NCBI GenBank assembly: GCA_946965045.2
Contig: OX337231.1
Location: 1,054,001-1,118,000, forward strand
Source: Epithemia pelagica
Lineage: Eukaryota > Bacillariophyta > Bacillariophyceae > Surirellales > Surirellaceae
Reading direction: 5' to 3'
Length of the DNA: 64,000 bases
Shown here: positions 63,611-64,000 of the stretch, piece after piece
How positions within the stretch are numbered: the stretch's first letter is position 1
Layout of the letters: every line of letters begins with the position of its first letter
The notes under the pieces: model-generated
Database searches by the model: none
Told to the model about the DNA's origin: nothing
Seen by the model: the letters and a program-made list of their open reading frames with translations, nothing else
Translations under genes and position numbers: made by a program

Positions 63611-64000
63611 CCCCCGTGGAGGTCAAATTCGGCTGGATGGGTTGGATATGGTGGATGTTGTCTGGACCTGGGGTGGAATCTTGGTTGGGTTCCTGGTGGT
63701 GGTTGTGGAGGGATCGCCCGTCGTGGTGTTGGTTTGTACCTGGTTTGTGGTTTTACAGGTTTCTCGATGGGATGTTTGATGGGAACAAACTTGGTTGGAC
63801 GTGGTTTGATTTTGGGATTGACAATTTTGGTGGTTGGCATGTCCTATTTTGTGAGTTCGTCCCATGGGGTTGGTGTCGCTGGTGGCCGGAATTGTGGTTA
63901 AAATCTCGGTGCTGGAGTGGGTGTGAGCATGGGCAACAGCGGTAAAGCCTTCTGTTTTGTCGATTTCTTGTTTTTGTTGTGCCTTTTTGTGTGTGACGCA
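63611..64000. other. Edge of window, upstream part of element 3
   Basis: Open frames exist on both strands (Pro/Thr-rich on minus, Gly/Trp-rich on plus). The minus strand is the likelier coding strand, as the end of gag, but no motif confirms it. Confidence 0.4.

Larger units (their letters stand above)
59502..64000 (-). mobile_element. Copia-type retrotransposon (element 3), degraded, runs off the right edge
   Basis: On the minus strand: protease (63610-63038), integrase (63041-61119), RT (61227-60105) and RNase H (to 59502), with gag beyond or near the window edge. Lesions include a frameshift between protease and integrase (about 63040), between integrase and RT (about 61130), one in a T-run at 60661-60666, a frame change after 60105 and a TAA in the RNase H region (about 59925). 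It is a different lineage from elements 1 and 2, with a DSGAS protease. Confidence 0.87.

Overview
The window looks like nuclear DNA of a diatom, possibly a raphid pennate, although the species cannot be fixed from sequence alone. The evidence is: short GT-AG introns (68-89 bp) with a CTAAC-type branch point; host genes with secretory or plastid-type leaders; several Copia elements of the kind common in diatoms (DSH protease, HVDD reverse transcriptase); a stramenopile-type Crypton; and very little host gene content among mobile-element debris.

Layout. (1) 1-4.3 kb is a host gene island: the 5' part of an XRN-type 5'-3' exoribonuclease (minus, two exons, running off the window), cytochrome c oxidase subunit 6b (plus, two exons) and a leader-bearing fructose-1,6-bisphosphatase (minus). 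(2) 4420-11060 is a young, nearly intact Copia element (minus): 161-bp LTRs differing at one position, a polypurine tract, a probable half-tRNA primer site, and gag, protease, integrase, RT and RNase H all in one frame, interrupted only by two TGA codons. (3) 11192-19896 is bounded by 24-bp terminal inverted repeats (one mismatch) flanked by TA. It is read as one 8.7-kb pogo/Tc1-like transposon carrying an intact 1261-aa DDD transposase, a small protein with three SUMO-interacting motifs and a SUMO-acceptor-like site, an unknown plus-strand ORF, and a captured, broken repeat-protein fragment. (4) 21.0-26.4 kb is a second, older Copia element (HVDD type) with frameshifts and stops and an unusual terminal organisation.

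(5) 26.4-38.6 kb is gene-poor: a 1-kb segment present twice with near identity, many short tandem duplications, and fragments of a diatom retroelement and of Copia pol. (6) 38.6-41.6 kb is a broken Crypton-type tyrosine recombinase gene whose expected catalytic tyrosine reads as histidine. It is followed by two minus-strand ORFs and a spliced small gene ending in a strong PCNA-binding (PIP) motif, 42.9-43.4 kb. (7) 43.5-53 kb is mostly non-coding debris with two more Copia fragments. (8) 53.3-58.4 kb holds a degraded divergent pair of zinc-binding genes of unknown family. (9) 59.5-64 kb is a third Copia element (minus, many lesions), running off the right edge.

Only the first 4.3 kb holds clear housekeeping genes. 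The rest is a nested graveyard with one apparently complete element, the 8.7-kb transposon, which is the best candidate for something not described before.
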